A stretch of DNA of 23,033 nt from Oscillospiraceae bacterium. GTDB taxonomy: Bacteria > Bacillota > Clostridia > Oscillospirales > Ruminococcaceae. A program made the position numbers and the translations under genes. Location: the NCBI GenBank assembly GCA_019413245.1, contig DXNX01000022.1:1-23033 (forward strand), written 5' to 3'. The notes beneath the pieces are model-generated. The model worked only from the letters and a program-made list of their open reading frames with translations, did no database searches and was not told where the DNA came from. Positions 1 through 7,065 of the stretch are shown here, piece after piece; the first letter of the stretch is position 1, and the number at the start of each line of letters is the position of its first letter.

Positions 1-857
1 GACAGCAGTGGCACATTGAAGCAGTCGCAGGTGCGGATAAAACGGGCCGCCTTGGCGGTGCAGTGGTGGTTGATGGCACTCTTGGCGGTAGCCACGATGC
101 CGACGGCAGCGCCGCCGACGGTGCCCAGCGCGGTGTAAACGGCCTTGCCGTACCCGGCATAGAGCTCCACCAGGCTGCCTTCGTCAGCCAGAGCGGCGGC
201 TGCGGCAGCGGGTTCGTACTTGTTGAGGTCCAGTGTCTTGGCAGGTGCGGCGAAATCAAAGACCGCGGGGCCAGCCAGGTTGTTGGAGGGCAGCAATGCC
301 ACGATGGATGCGGCCTTGGCGGCGGCCTGCAGGTCGTCGTCCGCCAGGACGGCAGCCACACCGGCGCGGGCGGCGAACTCGGCAGTGCCGGCAATTGCCA
401 CCTTGTCATCGCTGGTAAACGGCGCGTTCAGGAACAGCTCGGCGTCCTTGCTCATGACGCACAGGTCGGCGGCAGCGGCCTGCACGGCAGAAGAGCCGGC
501 GCAGGTGCCGGTGATGACCGCCACCTGCGGCACAACGCCGGATACGCGGGCGATCTGTGCCATCAGGCGGGAGTTTGCGTTGAGCAGAGCCAGTCCACTT
601 TCCAGGCAAGCACCGTTGGAGTTGTAGAAAGTGACGACCGGAGCGCCGGTCTCGGCGGCCATGTTCAGCACACGGATGTTCTTTTCGATGTCTTCCACAT
701 CGACGGGACGCCCGTCCTGAATCACGGCGTACACGCTCTGGCCGCCCGCACAACCATATGCGGCGCTGACCGGGCCGTCGGAAAACAGCGCGGTATAATT
801 CCCATCATCAAAAAATGCAGCAAGGATCTCTGCCTTGCCAGGTTTCTTTGCAGCCAT
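1..857 (-). CDS. Carboxyl transferase domain protein (acyl-CoA carboxylase / Na+-decarboxylase alpha-type), C-terminus cut by window edge
   Basis: The minus frame from 857 is open to the left edge, giving 285 residues without a stop. Its first half contains a segment with SNGACLESG, ARVSGVVPQVAVITG and CAGSSA, which aligns with the N-terminal crotonase-fold half of biotin-dependent carboxyltransferases of the MmdA/PccB/AccD family. Near the cut end, KAARFIRTCDCFNVPL matches the start of the second half. These enzymes move a carboxyl group between carboxybiotin and an acyl-CoA or keto acid. The substrate cannot be told from this fragment. The ATG at 857 has a strong AGGAGG site about 6 nt upstream and its own promoter. 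The protein starts close to the family's GSFVEL-like segment, so the usual N-terminal helical stretch of some 35-40 residues is missing. The partner biotin-carrier and membrane subunits, if any, would lie left of position 1. Family call sure; exact enzyme unknown. Confidence 0.88.
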   Translation of the reverse strand, partial: MAAKKPGKAEILAAFFDDGNYTALFSDGPVSAAYGCAGGQSVYAVIQDGRPVDVEDIEKNIRVLNMAAETGAPVVTFYNSNGACLESGLALLNANSRLMAQIARVSGVVPQVAVITGTCAGSSAVQAAAADLCVMSKDAELFLNAPFTSDDKVAIAGTAEFAARAGVAAVLADDDLQAAAKAASIVALLPSNNLAGPAVFDFAAPAKTLDLNKYEPAAAAAALADEGSLVELYAGYGKAVYTALGTVGGAAVGIVATAKSAINHHCTAKAARFIRTCDCFNVPLL

Positions 858-911
858 TTAGTGACCTCCTGTATCGCTAGCAGTATGGTTTTCACAATGC
901 CATATGCAATG

Positions 912-940
912 ATTATACTACTTTATTTTGAGTGGGACAA
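912..940 (-). promoter_or_regulatory. Sigma-A type promoter of the carboxyltransferase gene
   Basis: On the minus strand a TTGTCC -35 box (935-940) is followed after exactly 17 nt by a perfect TATAAT -10 box (912-917). Transcription should start near 905, leaving a leader of about 48 nt before the AGGAGG site and the ATG at 857. The surrounding DNA is strikingly AT-rich compared with the genes on either side. Confidence 0.8.
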
Positions 941-980
941 GTGGATTTTGTTCAAATTGCGAGGTTTTTTTCGGATTTTT

Positions 981-1754
981 TTACCGTTTTTCCCCATTTC
1001 GGTCCTGTTTTTTGTTTCCACCGGACCGGGTGGCGGCGTTGCGCAGGGCCGTAACTTCGGAACGTTTGAGTTCCCGCCATTCGCCGGGGGCCAGCATGCC
1101 CAGCTTGACCGGACCTTCGGCGCTGCGCTTCAGGCGGATGACCTCCAGGCCCACGCTTTCACACATGCGGCGGATCTGGCGGTTGCGGCCCTCGTGCAGG
1201 GTGATCTCCAGTACGGTGCGGTTGGGCTCGTCGGTGACCACATGGATCACCGCCGGGGCCGTCTTGACGCCGTCGTCCAGCACCACGCCGCTGGACATCT
1301 TGACGATCTGCTCCTCGGTGGCACGGGGGCGCACGGTCACCCGGTACAGCTTGCCCACCCCGCCGGAAGGATGGGTCAGCAGGTTGGCAAAAGCGCCGTC
1401 GTCGGTCATGAGCAGCAAGCCTTCGCTGTCCTTGTCCAGCCGGCCGATGGGATACACGCGGCGGCCCACGCCCTTGACCAGGTCCATGACCGTCTTGCGG
1501 CCCAGTTCGTCCGACGCGGTGGTGATGAAGCCGCGGGGCTTGTGCAGCATGATATAGATATACTTGCGCTTGCGCACGATGCGCACGGTCTTGCCGTCGA
1601 TGGAGACCTTGTCATAGTCGGGGTCCATCTTGTCACCCAGCGTGACCGGATGGCCGTTGACCTTGACGCGGCCTTCATCGATCATGCGCTCAGCCGCACG
1701 GCGGGAGCAGATGCCCTGGTCGGAGAGGACTTTCTGAATACGTTGTTCTGCCAT
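981..1754 (-). CDS. rluB: Pseudouridine synthase, RsuA/RluB family (23S rRNA)
   Basis: This 257-residue protein converts a specific uridine to pseudouridine in ribosomal RNA, most likely in 23S rRNA helix 89-90 as RluB does. Residues 5-50 form an S4 RNA-binding domain (RIQKVLSDQGICSRRAAERMI). The catalytic motif GRLDKDSEGLLL places the catalytic aspartate at residue 107. EITLHEGRNRQIRRM is the family's C-terminal signature. The length is normal. The C-terminal tail is basic (GGNKKQDRNGEKR), which would suit rRNA binding. The ATG at 1754 has a GAAAGGAA site 9-12 nt upstream. It lies downstream of ytfJ but behind an intrinsic terminator, so it is either expressed by read-through or from a promoter I could not identify. 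No terminator is visible after it. RluB rather than RsuA is favoured by length and Firmicutes context, but not proven. Confidence 0.93.
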   Translation of the reverse strand: MAEQRIQKVLSDQGICSRRAAERMIDEGRVKVNGHPVTLGDKMDPDYDKVSIDGKTVRIVRKRKYIYIMLHKPRGFITTASDELGRKTVMDLVKGVGRRVYPIGRLDKDSEGLLLMTDDGAFANLLTHPSGGVGKLYRVTVRPRATEEQIVKMSSGVVLDDGVKTAPAVIHVVTDEPNRTVLEITLHEGRNRQIRRMCESVGLEVIRLKRSAEGPVKLGMLAPGEWRELKRSEVTALRNAATRSGGNKKQDRNGEKR

Positions 1755-1771
1755 AATAAAAAATTCCTTTC

Positions 1772-1807
1772 AAAAAGGCGCAAAGTGGCCCGAAGCCGCC
1801 TTGCGCC
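1772..1807 (-). terminator. Intrinsic terminator between ytfJ and rluB
   Basis: Read on the minus strand, GGCGCAA (1801-1807) pairs with TTGCGCC (1777-1783), enclosing a smaller GGC/GCC stem with a UUCG-containing loop, and is followed directly by five T residues (1772-1776). It ends about 20 nt before the rluB start, so it should cut most transcription coming from the scp-ytf operon. Confidence 0.78.
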
Positions 1808-1858
1808 GTGTGTTTTGTATACCTGCCGCGGCCCCGGCGCAGTGCGGCCGGGCACGGG

Positions 1859-2293
1859 TCAGTTCTGGTTCTCGTCGGCCTGGGCGAATGCCTCCTTGGC
1901 AGCCTCGGTCGCGGTTTCCTTGCTGGGTTTGCTCTTGCCGAGCATGGCGGCCAGCTTGTCCACCAGTTCGGGCAGCGCGGCAATGGCGTTGTCGATGGTG
2001 GTTGCATGTTCCATCAGCTGCACGGTACGCACACCGGACGGGCTGATGACGAGAAATGCCACCGGCGTGATGGACACGCCCGCGCCGGAACCGCCGCCGA
2101 ACATCTGCTTGCTGGCATTGGCGCCCACGTCCGAGCCGCCGGACGCGAAACCGAAAGTCACGCGGGAGACCGGGATGATGGTGGTCTGTTCGTCCACCTT
2201 GATGGGGTCCCCGATGATGGTGGAAGAATCGACCATATCCCGGACCTTGTCCATCGTAATGCCCATCATCCCCTGCAGCGGATGTTCTGCCAT
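1859..2293 (-). CDS. ytfJ: YtfJ/GerW family sporulation-associated protein
   Basis: The 144-residue protein matches the YtfJ (GerW) family: MGITMDKVRDMVDSSTIIGDPI, an IIPVSRVTFGFASGG block, a GGGSGAG glycine stretch, and VAFLVISPSGVRTVQL. In Bacillus subtilis GerW is made in the forespore and is needed for normal germination. Many clostridia, including ones not known to sporulate, keep the gene, so the role here is uncertain. I chose the ATG at 2293 because a perfect AGGAGG (2303-2308 region, minus strand) sits 8 nt upstream. The longer frame from 2317 would place this ribosome-binding site inside the coding region. The gene follows ytfI by 35 nt, the same pairing as ytfI-ytfJ in Bacillus, and is the last gene before a terminator. 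The C-terminal end (SKPSKETATEAAKEAF) is charged and low in complexity. Confidence 0.92.
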   Translation of the reverse strand: MAEHPLQGMMGITMDKVRDMVDSSTIIGDPIKVDEQTTIIPVSRVTFGFASGGSDVGANASKQMFGGGSGAGVSITPVAFLVISPSGVRTVQLMEHATTIDNAIAALPELVDKLAAMLGKSKPSKETATEAAKEAFAQADENQN

Positions 2294-2328
2294 AGTAAAG
2301 TACCTCCTATATTCCATGCGCGCCGCCC

Positions 2329-3144
2329 TCAGGCCAGCGTGCCGAGCTTGTCCATGATTTTGTCCAAAGCATTCTGCCCCTGTTCATCCCGACGCATCAG
2401 GTCAAACAGGATCAACAATATTATATACGGCCGGGTGAGGATTTGGCAAGAAAAAATCCGTTTTCCGGCCATCTGTCCGGTAAAATCCGGTTCCAGCCGA
2501 AGGGATTCGGCCCGGATGGTCAGATACTGCCGTGCCAGCGCCAGCAGGTTGTTGCTGACGGCGATCCAGCGGCCGTAGGACACGGCCGTATCGGCGGCAT
2601 CCTCCCCTGTCACGCTCCAGTACACGCGCAGTTTTCGCACCTGTACCCCCTTCAGAAGGCGCTGCCGGTGCGGTGCCAGTGTACCGAAGAAGATCCGGGC
2701 TGCCCCCAGCAGGGCGTCCTGCTCACCGGGGGTCAGTTCTTCCGGTTTCCTTTCCATGGGCGGCAGGGGCGGTTCTGTTTCGGGTTCTGCCGCAGGTGGA
2801 GGTGATGTGTCTTCCGGTGTTTTTGCCGCCGGAGCCGCCTGCTCGGCGGGCGCTTTTTCAGCCGCCGCAGGGGCCGGAGCCGCCGGCTTTTCGGCCGTTT
2901 CTTGTGCAGGTTGCCGTTTGTTCGGTTTTTCTTTGCGGCGGCGCTTTTTCCGGTGCTGCCGCGGATACAAAGTATGGTGCAACGGTCCTGCGTAGGCCCC
3001 TACCGTAACGCCGGACGAAGGCGTCCAGCGGATGGCCAGCCCCACCGGTGCCAGCAACAGAAGCACAACGGCAAGCAGAACCACCAGCAGCAGGACCAGC
3101 ACAATACGGCCGACCAGAACCAGCGCCCCCAAAAGAACGGTCAT
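2329..3144 (-). CDS. ytfI: DUF2953 membrane-anchored protein (YtfI-like)
   Basis: The 271-residue protein starts with a very hydrophobic segment (residues 3-37, rich in L and V) that should be a membrane anchor. It continues with a beta-type stretch, then a basic cluster (RKKRRRKEK) and a long Pro/Ala/Glu/Lys-rich linker at about residues 75-135. The C-terminal part, with LRVYWSVTGEDAADTAVSYG and the closing LRLEPDF block, matches DUF2953. In Bacillus subtilis ytfI (DUF2953) lies directly before ytfJ, as here, which supports the call. The molecular function is not known; a link to the spore or cell envelope is inferred from the partnership. It overlaps scpB by 4 nt (ATGA), so translation is probably coupled. 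The linker is compositionally biased and may be longer than in relatives. Confidence 0.85.
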   Translation of the reverse strand: MTVLLGALVLVGRIVLVLLLVVLLAVVLLLLAPVGLAIRWTPSSGVTVGAYAGPLHHTLYPRQHRKKRRRKEKPNKRQPAQETAEKPAAPAPAAAEKAPAEQAAPAAKTPEDTSPPPAAEPETEPPLPPMERKPEELTPGEQDALLGAARIFFGTLAPHRQRLLKGVQVRKLRVYWSVTGEDAADTAVSYGRWIAVSNNLLALARQYLTIRAESLRLEPDFTGQMAGKRIFSCQILTRPYIILLILFDLMRRDEQGQNALDKIMDKLGTLA

Positions 3145-3716
3145 ACCAGGGTCTCCATTTCCATCTGCTGGGGTTCGTTTTCACCGGGATTTGCCTGAGG
3201 GTCATCCTCATGCAGCGGCGGCAGGTCGGCCAGGCTTCCCAGACCAAACACCCGCAGGAAAGTATCGGTGACGCGGAATGCCACCGGCTTGCCGGGCAGA
3301 TCCAGACGGCCTGCTTCCTCGATCAGGCCGCGTTCCAGCAGTTTTGTGACGGTAGAAGAGGAATCCACCCCGCGCACCTGCTCGATGAAACTGCGGGATA
3401 CCGGCTGGTTGTAGGCAATGACGGCCAGCACTTCCAGGGCAGCCGGAGACAACGGCGCATTGCGGCGGGTATCCAGAATCCGCTTGACCACTTCCCCGTA
3501 ATAAGGCCGGGTGGAAAGCTGCCAGCGGTCGCCGTCAAAGTGCAGCAGTACCATGCCGCTTTCCCGTTCATCATAATCTGCCTGCAGTTGTTTCAGCAGG
3601 TCCTGGGCCTGGGCGGTATCAATGCGCATGGCCTCCGCCAGACGGGCGGCTTCCACCGGTTCGCCGTTGGCAAAGAGCATGGCCTCCATGGCACCGAGTT
3701 TCTGACGTTCATTCAT
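3141..3716 (-). CDS. scpB: Segregation and condensation protein B
   Basis: ScpB dimers bind the kleisin ScpA and help load and shape the SMC condensin that compacts and separates chromosomes. The 191-residue protein has the expected two winged-helix domains: an N-terminal one starting LGAMEAMLFANGEPV, and a second with LEVLAVIAYNQPVSR, FIEQVRGVDSSSTV, LLERGLIEEAGR and the closing FLRVFGLGSLADLPP, which is a hallmark of the family. A longer frame from 3815 exists, but the ATG at 3716 fits the family N-terminus (MNERQKLGAMEAML) and has a GGGGAGG site 7-8 nt upstream. It overlaps the scpA stop by 8 nt and the ytfI start by 4 nt, a tightly coupled operon. Confidence 0.95.
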   Translation of the reverse strand: MNERQKLGAMEAMLFANGEPVEAARLAEAMRIDTAQAQDLLKQLQADYDERESGMVLLHFDGDRWQLSTRPYYGEVVKRILDTRRNAPLSPAALEVLAVIAYNQPVSRSFIEQVRGVDSSSTVTKLLERGLIEEAGRLDLPGKPVAFRVTDTFLRVFGLGSLADLPPLHEDDPQANPGENEPQQMEMETLV

Positions 3717-4455
3717 GGGCGGTTGCCTCCCCTTCTTTGGGTTTTCTCTGCCGCGGACGGCGGGTGCGGTCCATCTGCAGATCGCCGGCGTCATCCACCT
3801 TGATGCGGCCGGCACGGATCAGTTCCAGCAGGGCCAGAAACGTGGCCACATTGGTGCTGCGGCTTTCCTGGGTGCTGAACAGCTGCCCCATCTTGTGCAG
3901 ACTGCCTTTCAGCATACCCCGCAGCACATGGGCCACCCGGCTGGCCACCGAAACAAACGGCGCCGTGACCAGGGGTTCGAAGCGTTCCTGCTGGGGCTTT
4001 TTGCGGCGCAGGCTGCGGCCCATCAGATTGAACCAGGCCTGCACCAGCTTGTCCGGGTCCTGCGCCCGGGAGTATTCCGCCGGACCTTCCAGCGGCATGG
4101 GCGCACGCACGGCCGTGTACAGATCCCGCGCCCGGTTGCCCAGGGCCGCCGCCACCTGCTTGCAGACGCTGTACTCGATGAGGCGTCCGGTCAGTTCGGC
4201 CTTCATGCGTTCGGCTTCCGGGCTGCGCGGCAGGAGCAGTGCACTTTTCATCTGCACCAGGTGGGCCGCCATATCAATGAACTCACTGGAAACTTCCATG
4301 CGGTCCTGCTGCATGGTGGCAATGGCGGCGGTGTACTGTTCGATCAGCTCCATGATATTGATATCATAGAGGTTCATTTTATTCTTGCCAACCAGATGCA
4401 GCAGCAAATCCAGCGGGCCTTCAAAATCTTCAATATGAAAGGTCAAGGTTTCCAT
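3709..4455 (-). CDS. scpA: Segregation and condensation protein A (kleisin)
   Basis: ScpA is the kleisin that bridges the two heads of the SMC dimer. Residues 11-20 (FEGPLDLLLH) are the diagnostic start of the N-terminal helical domain that binds the SMC neck, followed by NKMNLYDINIMELIEQY. EFIDMAAHLVQMKSALLLPR is the second conserved block. The C-terminal winged helix that binds the SMC cap includes FLALLELIRAGRIKVDDAGDLQMDR. At 248 residues the length is normal. The last 20 residues are basic (RTRRPRQRKPKEGE). A moderate AGGGGA site lies about 12 nt before the ATG at 4455. The smc gene itself is not in the window, which is usual. Confidence 0.95.
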   Translation of the reverse strand: METLTFHIEDFEGPLDLLLHLVGKNKMNLYDINIMELIEQYTAAIATMQQDRMEVSSEFIDMAAHLVQMKSALLLPRSPEAERMKAELTGRLIEYSVCKQVAAALGNRARDLYTAVRAPMPLEGPAEYSRAQDPDKLVQAWFNLMGRSLRRKKPQQERFEPLVTAPFVSVASRVAHVLRGMLKGSLHKMGQLFSTQESRSTNVATFLALLELIRAGRIKVDDAGDLQMDRTRRPRQRKPKEGEATAHE

Positions 4456-4472
4456 GAAAGATGCGATTCCCC

Positions 4473-5132
4473 TTACAACAATCCAAACGCGGCTTCCACA
4501 AACCGGGTGGCGCCGAAAAATGCCCTGTATACGGCATTGACAAAAAAGTTCAGCGGTGTGTTCAGCACGCCCAGCAATACCAGGATCAGCACAGCCGCCA
4601 TAATGTAGCGCTCGTACCGCATGACCCGGAAATACAGACTGCGCGGCAAAAACAACAGAGCGATGCGGCTGCCGTCAAAAGGCGGCACCGGAATCAGATT
4701 GAATACGCCCAGGCTGATGTTCATGGTAATCATATACCACAAAAAATCCATCACCAGCTGCGGGGCCTGTCCCACACTGGCATACCAGACCACTTTATAT
4801 AAGATGGTACACACAAATCCCAGCAGGAAATTGGCCGCCGGCCCTGCCGCCGCCGACACCGCCATACCCACCTTGGGGTTGCGGAACCGCCGGGGGTCGA
4901 TGCCCACCGGGCGCGCCCAGCCAACGCCGCCCACCAGCATGCACAGGGTGCCCAGCGGGTCGAAGTGACGCAGCGGATTCATTGACAGGCGTCCGGTGTT
5001 CTTGGCCGTAGGGTCTCCCAGCAGCCAGCTGACCAGTGCGTGGGCGGCCTCATGAAACGGAATGATAATGAGCACGGCCAGCGCACGAACTACATAATAA
5101 TAAAGGACATCAATACCCAACAGGCCGTGCAT
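4473..5132 (-). CDS. Site-2 protease family protein (M50 zinc metallopeptidase)
   Basis: This is a 219-residue multi-spanning membrane protease. The zinc motif HEAAH is at residues 27-31 inside the first hydrophobic segment, and the third zinc ligand sits in NLIPVPPFDG (Asp about residue 153) in a later segment. GPAANFLLGFV in the middle is also typical. The family cuts substrates within the membrane, often releasing regulators, but the small group that lies upstream of scpA in Firmicutes has no known substrate. An upstream GTG at 5147 would add five residues. I prefer the ATG at 5132 because GTGAGGAA then forms a ribosome-binding site at proper distance. It is the first gene of the operon, 17 nt before scpA, and a strong promoter lies just upstream. 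Confidence 0.92.
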   Translation of the reverse strand: MHGLLGIDVLYYYVVRALAVLIIIPFHEAAHALVSWLLGDPTAKNTGRLSMNPLRHFDPLGTLCMLVGGVGWARPVGIDPRRFRNPKVGMAVSAAAGPAANFLLGFVCTILYKVVWYASVGQAPQLVMDFLWYMITMNISLGVFNLIPVPPFDGSRIALLFLPRSLYFRVMRYERYIMAAVLILVLLGVLNTPLNFFVNAVYRAFFGATRFVEAAFGLL

Positions 5133-5151
5133 AAATATTTTCCTCACTTGA

Positions 5152-5181
5152 TTGACACAGGTTTATCCTTGATATTATACT
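5152..5181 (+). promoter_or_regulatory. Possible second plus-strand promoter overlapping the divergent promoter
   Basis: A perfect TTGACA (5152-5157) is followed after 18 nt by TATACT (5176-5181) on the plus strand. Its -10 box overlaps the minus-strand TATAAT of the protease operon, so the two could not be occupied together. If active it would give rpmB a leader of about 155 nt. A better-placed promoter for rpmB exists downstream, so this one is tentative. Confidence 0.4.
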
Positions 5182-5202
5182 GTATCCGGTCCACCAGTAC
5201 AA
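5174..5202 (-). promoter_or_regulatory. Promoter of the site-2 protease-scpAB-ytfIJ operon
   Basis: On the minus strand TTGTAC (5197-5202) and a perfect TATAAT (5174-5179) are separated by 17 nt. Transcription should begin near 5167, about 35 nt before the protease start codon. It is the only good minus-strand promoter in this spacer. Confidence 0.75.
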
Positions 5203-5285
5203 GGGTGGGCCTGCATTTTGGGGGATATGCCCTGCGGAAAAGGCGGCTTTCCGGGCATTATTTTTACAATATTTTGAAAAACCCC

Positions 5286-5314
5286 TTGCATTTTGCCGCA
5301 GGATTTGCTATGAT
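5286..5314 (+). promoter_or_regulatory. Promoter of rpmB with extended -10
   Basis: TTGCAT (5286-5291) and TATGAT (5309-5314) are 17 nt apart, and TGC directly before the -10 box gives an extended -10 element. The expected transcript start near 5321 leaves only about 24 nt, containing the AAAGGAGG site, before the rpmB start at 5345. Confidence 0.78.
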
Positions 5315-5344
5315 AATACAGCTATGTTAAAGGAGGTGCAAGCT

Positions 5345-5533
5345 ATGGCCAAATGTGCATGCTGTGGCAAGGGTGTTGCGTTCGGCATCAAGGTATCCCA
5401 CTCCCACCGTCGGAGCAATCGTACCTGGAGCCCCAACGTGAAGCGCGTAAAAGCTGTCGTGGATGGGTCCCCGAAGTATATCTACGCCTGCACCCGCTGC
5501 CTGCGCTCGGGTAAGGTCACCCGCGCGGTCTGA
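5345..5533 (+). CDS. rpmB: 50S ribosomal protein L28 (zinc-binding form)
   Basis: The 62-residue protein is full length for bacterial L28, a small protein of the large ribosomal subunit. The family pattern is clear: CACCGKGVAFGIKVSHSHRRSNRTW near the start (split across the SHS region), then NVKRVKAVVDG and CTRCLRSGKVTRAV at the end. Cysteine pairs at both ends (C4/C7 and CTRC) show the zinc-binding (C+) form. The ATG at 5345 is preceded by AAAGGAGGTG. An upstream in-frame ATG at 5324 is rejected because it lies before this site and at the transcript start. It is a single-gene unit with its own promoter and terminator, the usual arrangement for this gene. Confidence 0.97.
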   Translation: MAKCACCGKGVAFGIKVSHSHRRSNRTWSPNVKRVKAVVDGSPKYIYACTRCLRSGKVTRAV

Positions 5534-5542
5534 TTTGGATGG

Positions 5543-5580
5543 AAAAAATGCCGGTCACGGTTTGTGACCGGCTTTTTCTT
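5543..5580 (+). terminator. Intrinsic terminator after rpmB
   Basis: A perfect 9-bp stem, GCCGGTCAC (5550-5558) with GTGACCGGC (5564-5572), a 5-nt loop and a following TTTTT make a strong terminator. The six A residues before the stem would also give a U-tract on the opposite strand. Confidence 0.93.
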
Positions 5581-5631
5581 CTATATGCGCCTTTTTGCGC
5601 ATGAAAAATTTTGAAAGCGAGGTTGTTTCGC

Positions 5632-5805
5632 ATGCTCCCCCGTGACCCTGTGATCCTGTTCAGTTATGTCAACACCCAGCTGCGTGACCGCGGTATCGAC
5701 CTGGACGATTTCTGCGCGGAAGAAAACGTCGATCGTACCGTACTGTGCCAGACGCTGCGGGAAGTCGGGTTTGAATATGACCCCAAGGCCAATCGTTTTG
5801 TGTGA
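5632..5805 (+). CDS. DUF4250 domain-containing small protein
   Basis: The 57-residue protein matches DUF4250 in size and pattern: PRDPVILFSYVNTQLRD at the start, a central LDDFCAEENVDRTVL, and a closing GFEYDPKANRF. It reads like a small helix-turn-helix-type fold, but its function is unknown. The ATG at 5632 is chosen on family length. An in-frame TTG 21 nt upstream would place the AGCGAGG ribosome-binding site inside the gene. There is no clear promoter between the rpmB terminator and this start (only 51 nt), so it may depend on read-through or on a promoter overlapping the terminator. It lies 52 nt before the ATP-grasp gene and is probably co-transcribed with it. Confidence 0.85.
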   Translation: MLPRDPVILFSYVNTQLRDRGIDLDDFCAEENVDRTVLCQTLREVGFEYDPKANRFV

Positions 5806-5857
5806 TGTGCGGTACCGCCACGCGGCGGTATGACCCCGTGAGGAGGAATTGGAATTC

Positions 5858-7051
5858 ATGAATTTCGTGTTTATCTCGCCCCATTTTCCCAAAACGTACT
5901 GGAATTTCTGTGACCGGCTCAAGCGCAACGGCGTAAATGTACTGGGCATCGGAGATGCGCCTTACGATTCCATCCCCGATGAACTGAAAGCCACCCTGAC
6001 CGAGTATTACCGGGTGGACAGCCTGGCCGACTATGACCAGATGGTGCGCGCCATGGGATACTTTACCCATGAGTATGGCAAAATCGACTGGGTTGAGAGC
6101 AACAACGAATACTGGCTGGAACTGGATGCCGCTCTGCGCACCGATTTCAATATCAACACCGGTGCCAAGAACGACTTCATCCAGCGCATCAAGTACAAGA
6201 GCAAAATGAAGGAAAGTTACCGTGCCGCCGGGGTTCCGGTGGCGCGGCATCATATGGTGTCCACCCTGGACGCAGCCCGGGAGTTCATCAAACAGGTGGG
6301 GTATCCGGTCATTGTGAAGCCGGACAACGGCTGCGGCGCCGAAGCCACCTACAAACTGGAAAATGAGGGCGACCTTATCGACTTTTATGCCAGCCGTCCC
6401 AGTGTGCCGTATATCATGGAAGAGTTCATCAACGGCACCATCGTCAGCTTCGACGGTGTGGCCGACAGCCGCTGCGTGCCGCTGTTCTACACCAGCAACT
6501 ACTTCCCTACCCCTATCATGGATATTGTGAACACCCAGGGCGACCTGGCTTACTGGACACAGAAGCGGGTGCCGGAAGCCCTGCGCAAGGCGGGGTTTGC
6601 GACCATCAAGGCTTTCGGTGCCAAGAGCCGCTTTTTCCACTGCGAATTTTTCCGCCTCAACGAGGACAAGGAAGGACTGGGCAAAAAGGGCGATTATGTG
6701 GCGCTGGAAGTGAACATGCGCCCCGCCGGCGGGTATACCCCGGATATGATCAACTTTGCCAACAGTGTGGACTGCTACCAGATCTGGGCCGATATGGTCT
6801 GCTTTGATGAAGTGCGCAACCTGGACCTGAACGGTCCCCACTATTATTGCGTATATGCAGGGCGCCGGGACGGCGTGCGGTATCTGCACAGCCACGAGCA
6901 GATCATGCTGCGGTACGGTTCCCGCATGAAGATGTGCGACCGCCTGCCCGATGCTCTGGCGCTGGACATGGGCAACCAGATGTATATCATCAATGCCGTG
7001 ACCGAGCGGGAGCGCGACACCTTCATCCGTTTTGTACAGCAGCGGGTCTGA
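5858..7051 (+). CDS. ATP-grasp domain carboxylate-amine ligase of unknown substrate
   Basis: The 397-residue soluble protein has a three-part ATP-grasp layout. An N-terminal Rossmann-like segment begins FVFISPHFPKTYWNF. The ATP-binding part has VIVKPDNGCGAEATYKL (about residues 150-167) and YIMEEFINGTIVSFDGV (about 185-201). The metal-binding end has ALEVNMRPAGGYTPDMINF (about 283-301). Such enzymes join a carboxylate to an amine or thiol through an acyl-phosphate. The relatives include carbamoyl-phosphate synthase large chain and amino-acid ligases, but no substrate can be assigned. The ATG at 5858 has AGGAGG about 11 nt upstream; an in-frame TTG at 5849 would be too close to it. A 7-bp hairpin (TACCGCC/GGCGGTA, 5813-5830) precedes the site. 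A terminator follows the gene. Confidence 0.87.
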   Translation: MNFVFISPHFPKTYWNFCDRLKRNGVNVLGIGDAPYDSIPDELKATLTEYYRVDSLADYDQMVRAMGYFTHEYGKIDWVESNNEYWLELDAALRTDFNINTGAKNDFIQRIKYKSKMKESYRAAGVPVARHHMVSTLDAAREFIKQVGYPVIVKPDNGCGAEATYKLENEGDLIDFYASRPSVPYIMEEFINGTIVSFDGVADSRCVPLFYTSNYFPTPIMDIVNTQGDLAYWTQKRVPEALRKAGFATIKAFGAKSRFFHCEFFRLNEDKEGLGKKGDYVALEVNMRPAGGYTPDMINFANSVDCYQIWADMVCFDEVRNLDLNGPHYYCVYAGRRDGVRYLHSHEQIMLRYGSRMKMCDRLPDALALDMGNQMYIINAVTERERDTFIRFVQQRV

Positions 7052-7065
7052 TCGCCTGCCTTTGG

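Noticed and set aside
63..2357. Plus-strand frame of 764 codons at the left end
   Set aside because: It crosses two unrelated minus-strand genes (carboxyltransferase and rluB) and the promoter between them, and its translation matches nothing.
5813..5830. TACCGCC/GGCGGTA hairpin as a terminator
   Set aside because: No T-run follows; it lies just before a ribosome-binding site and is more likely a local RNA stem or chance.
5669..6895. Minus-strand frame of 408 codons opposite the ATP-grasp gene
   Set aside because: Antisense shadow; the plus strand has the AGGAGG site, family motifs and terminator.
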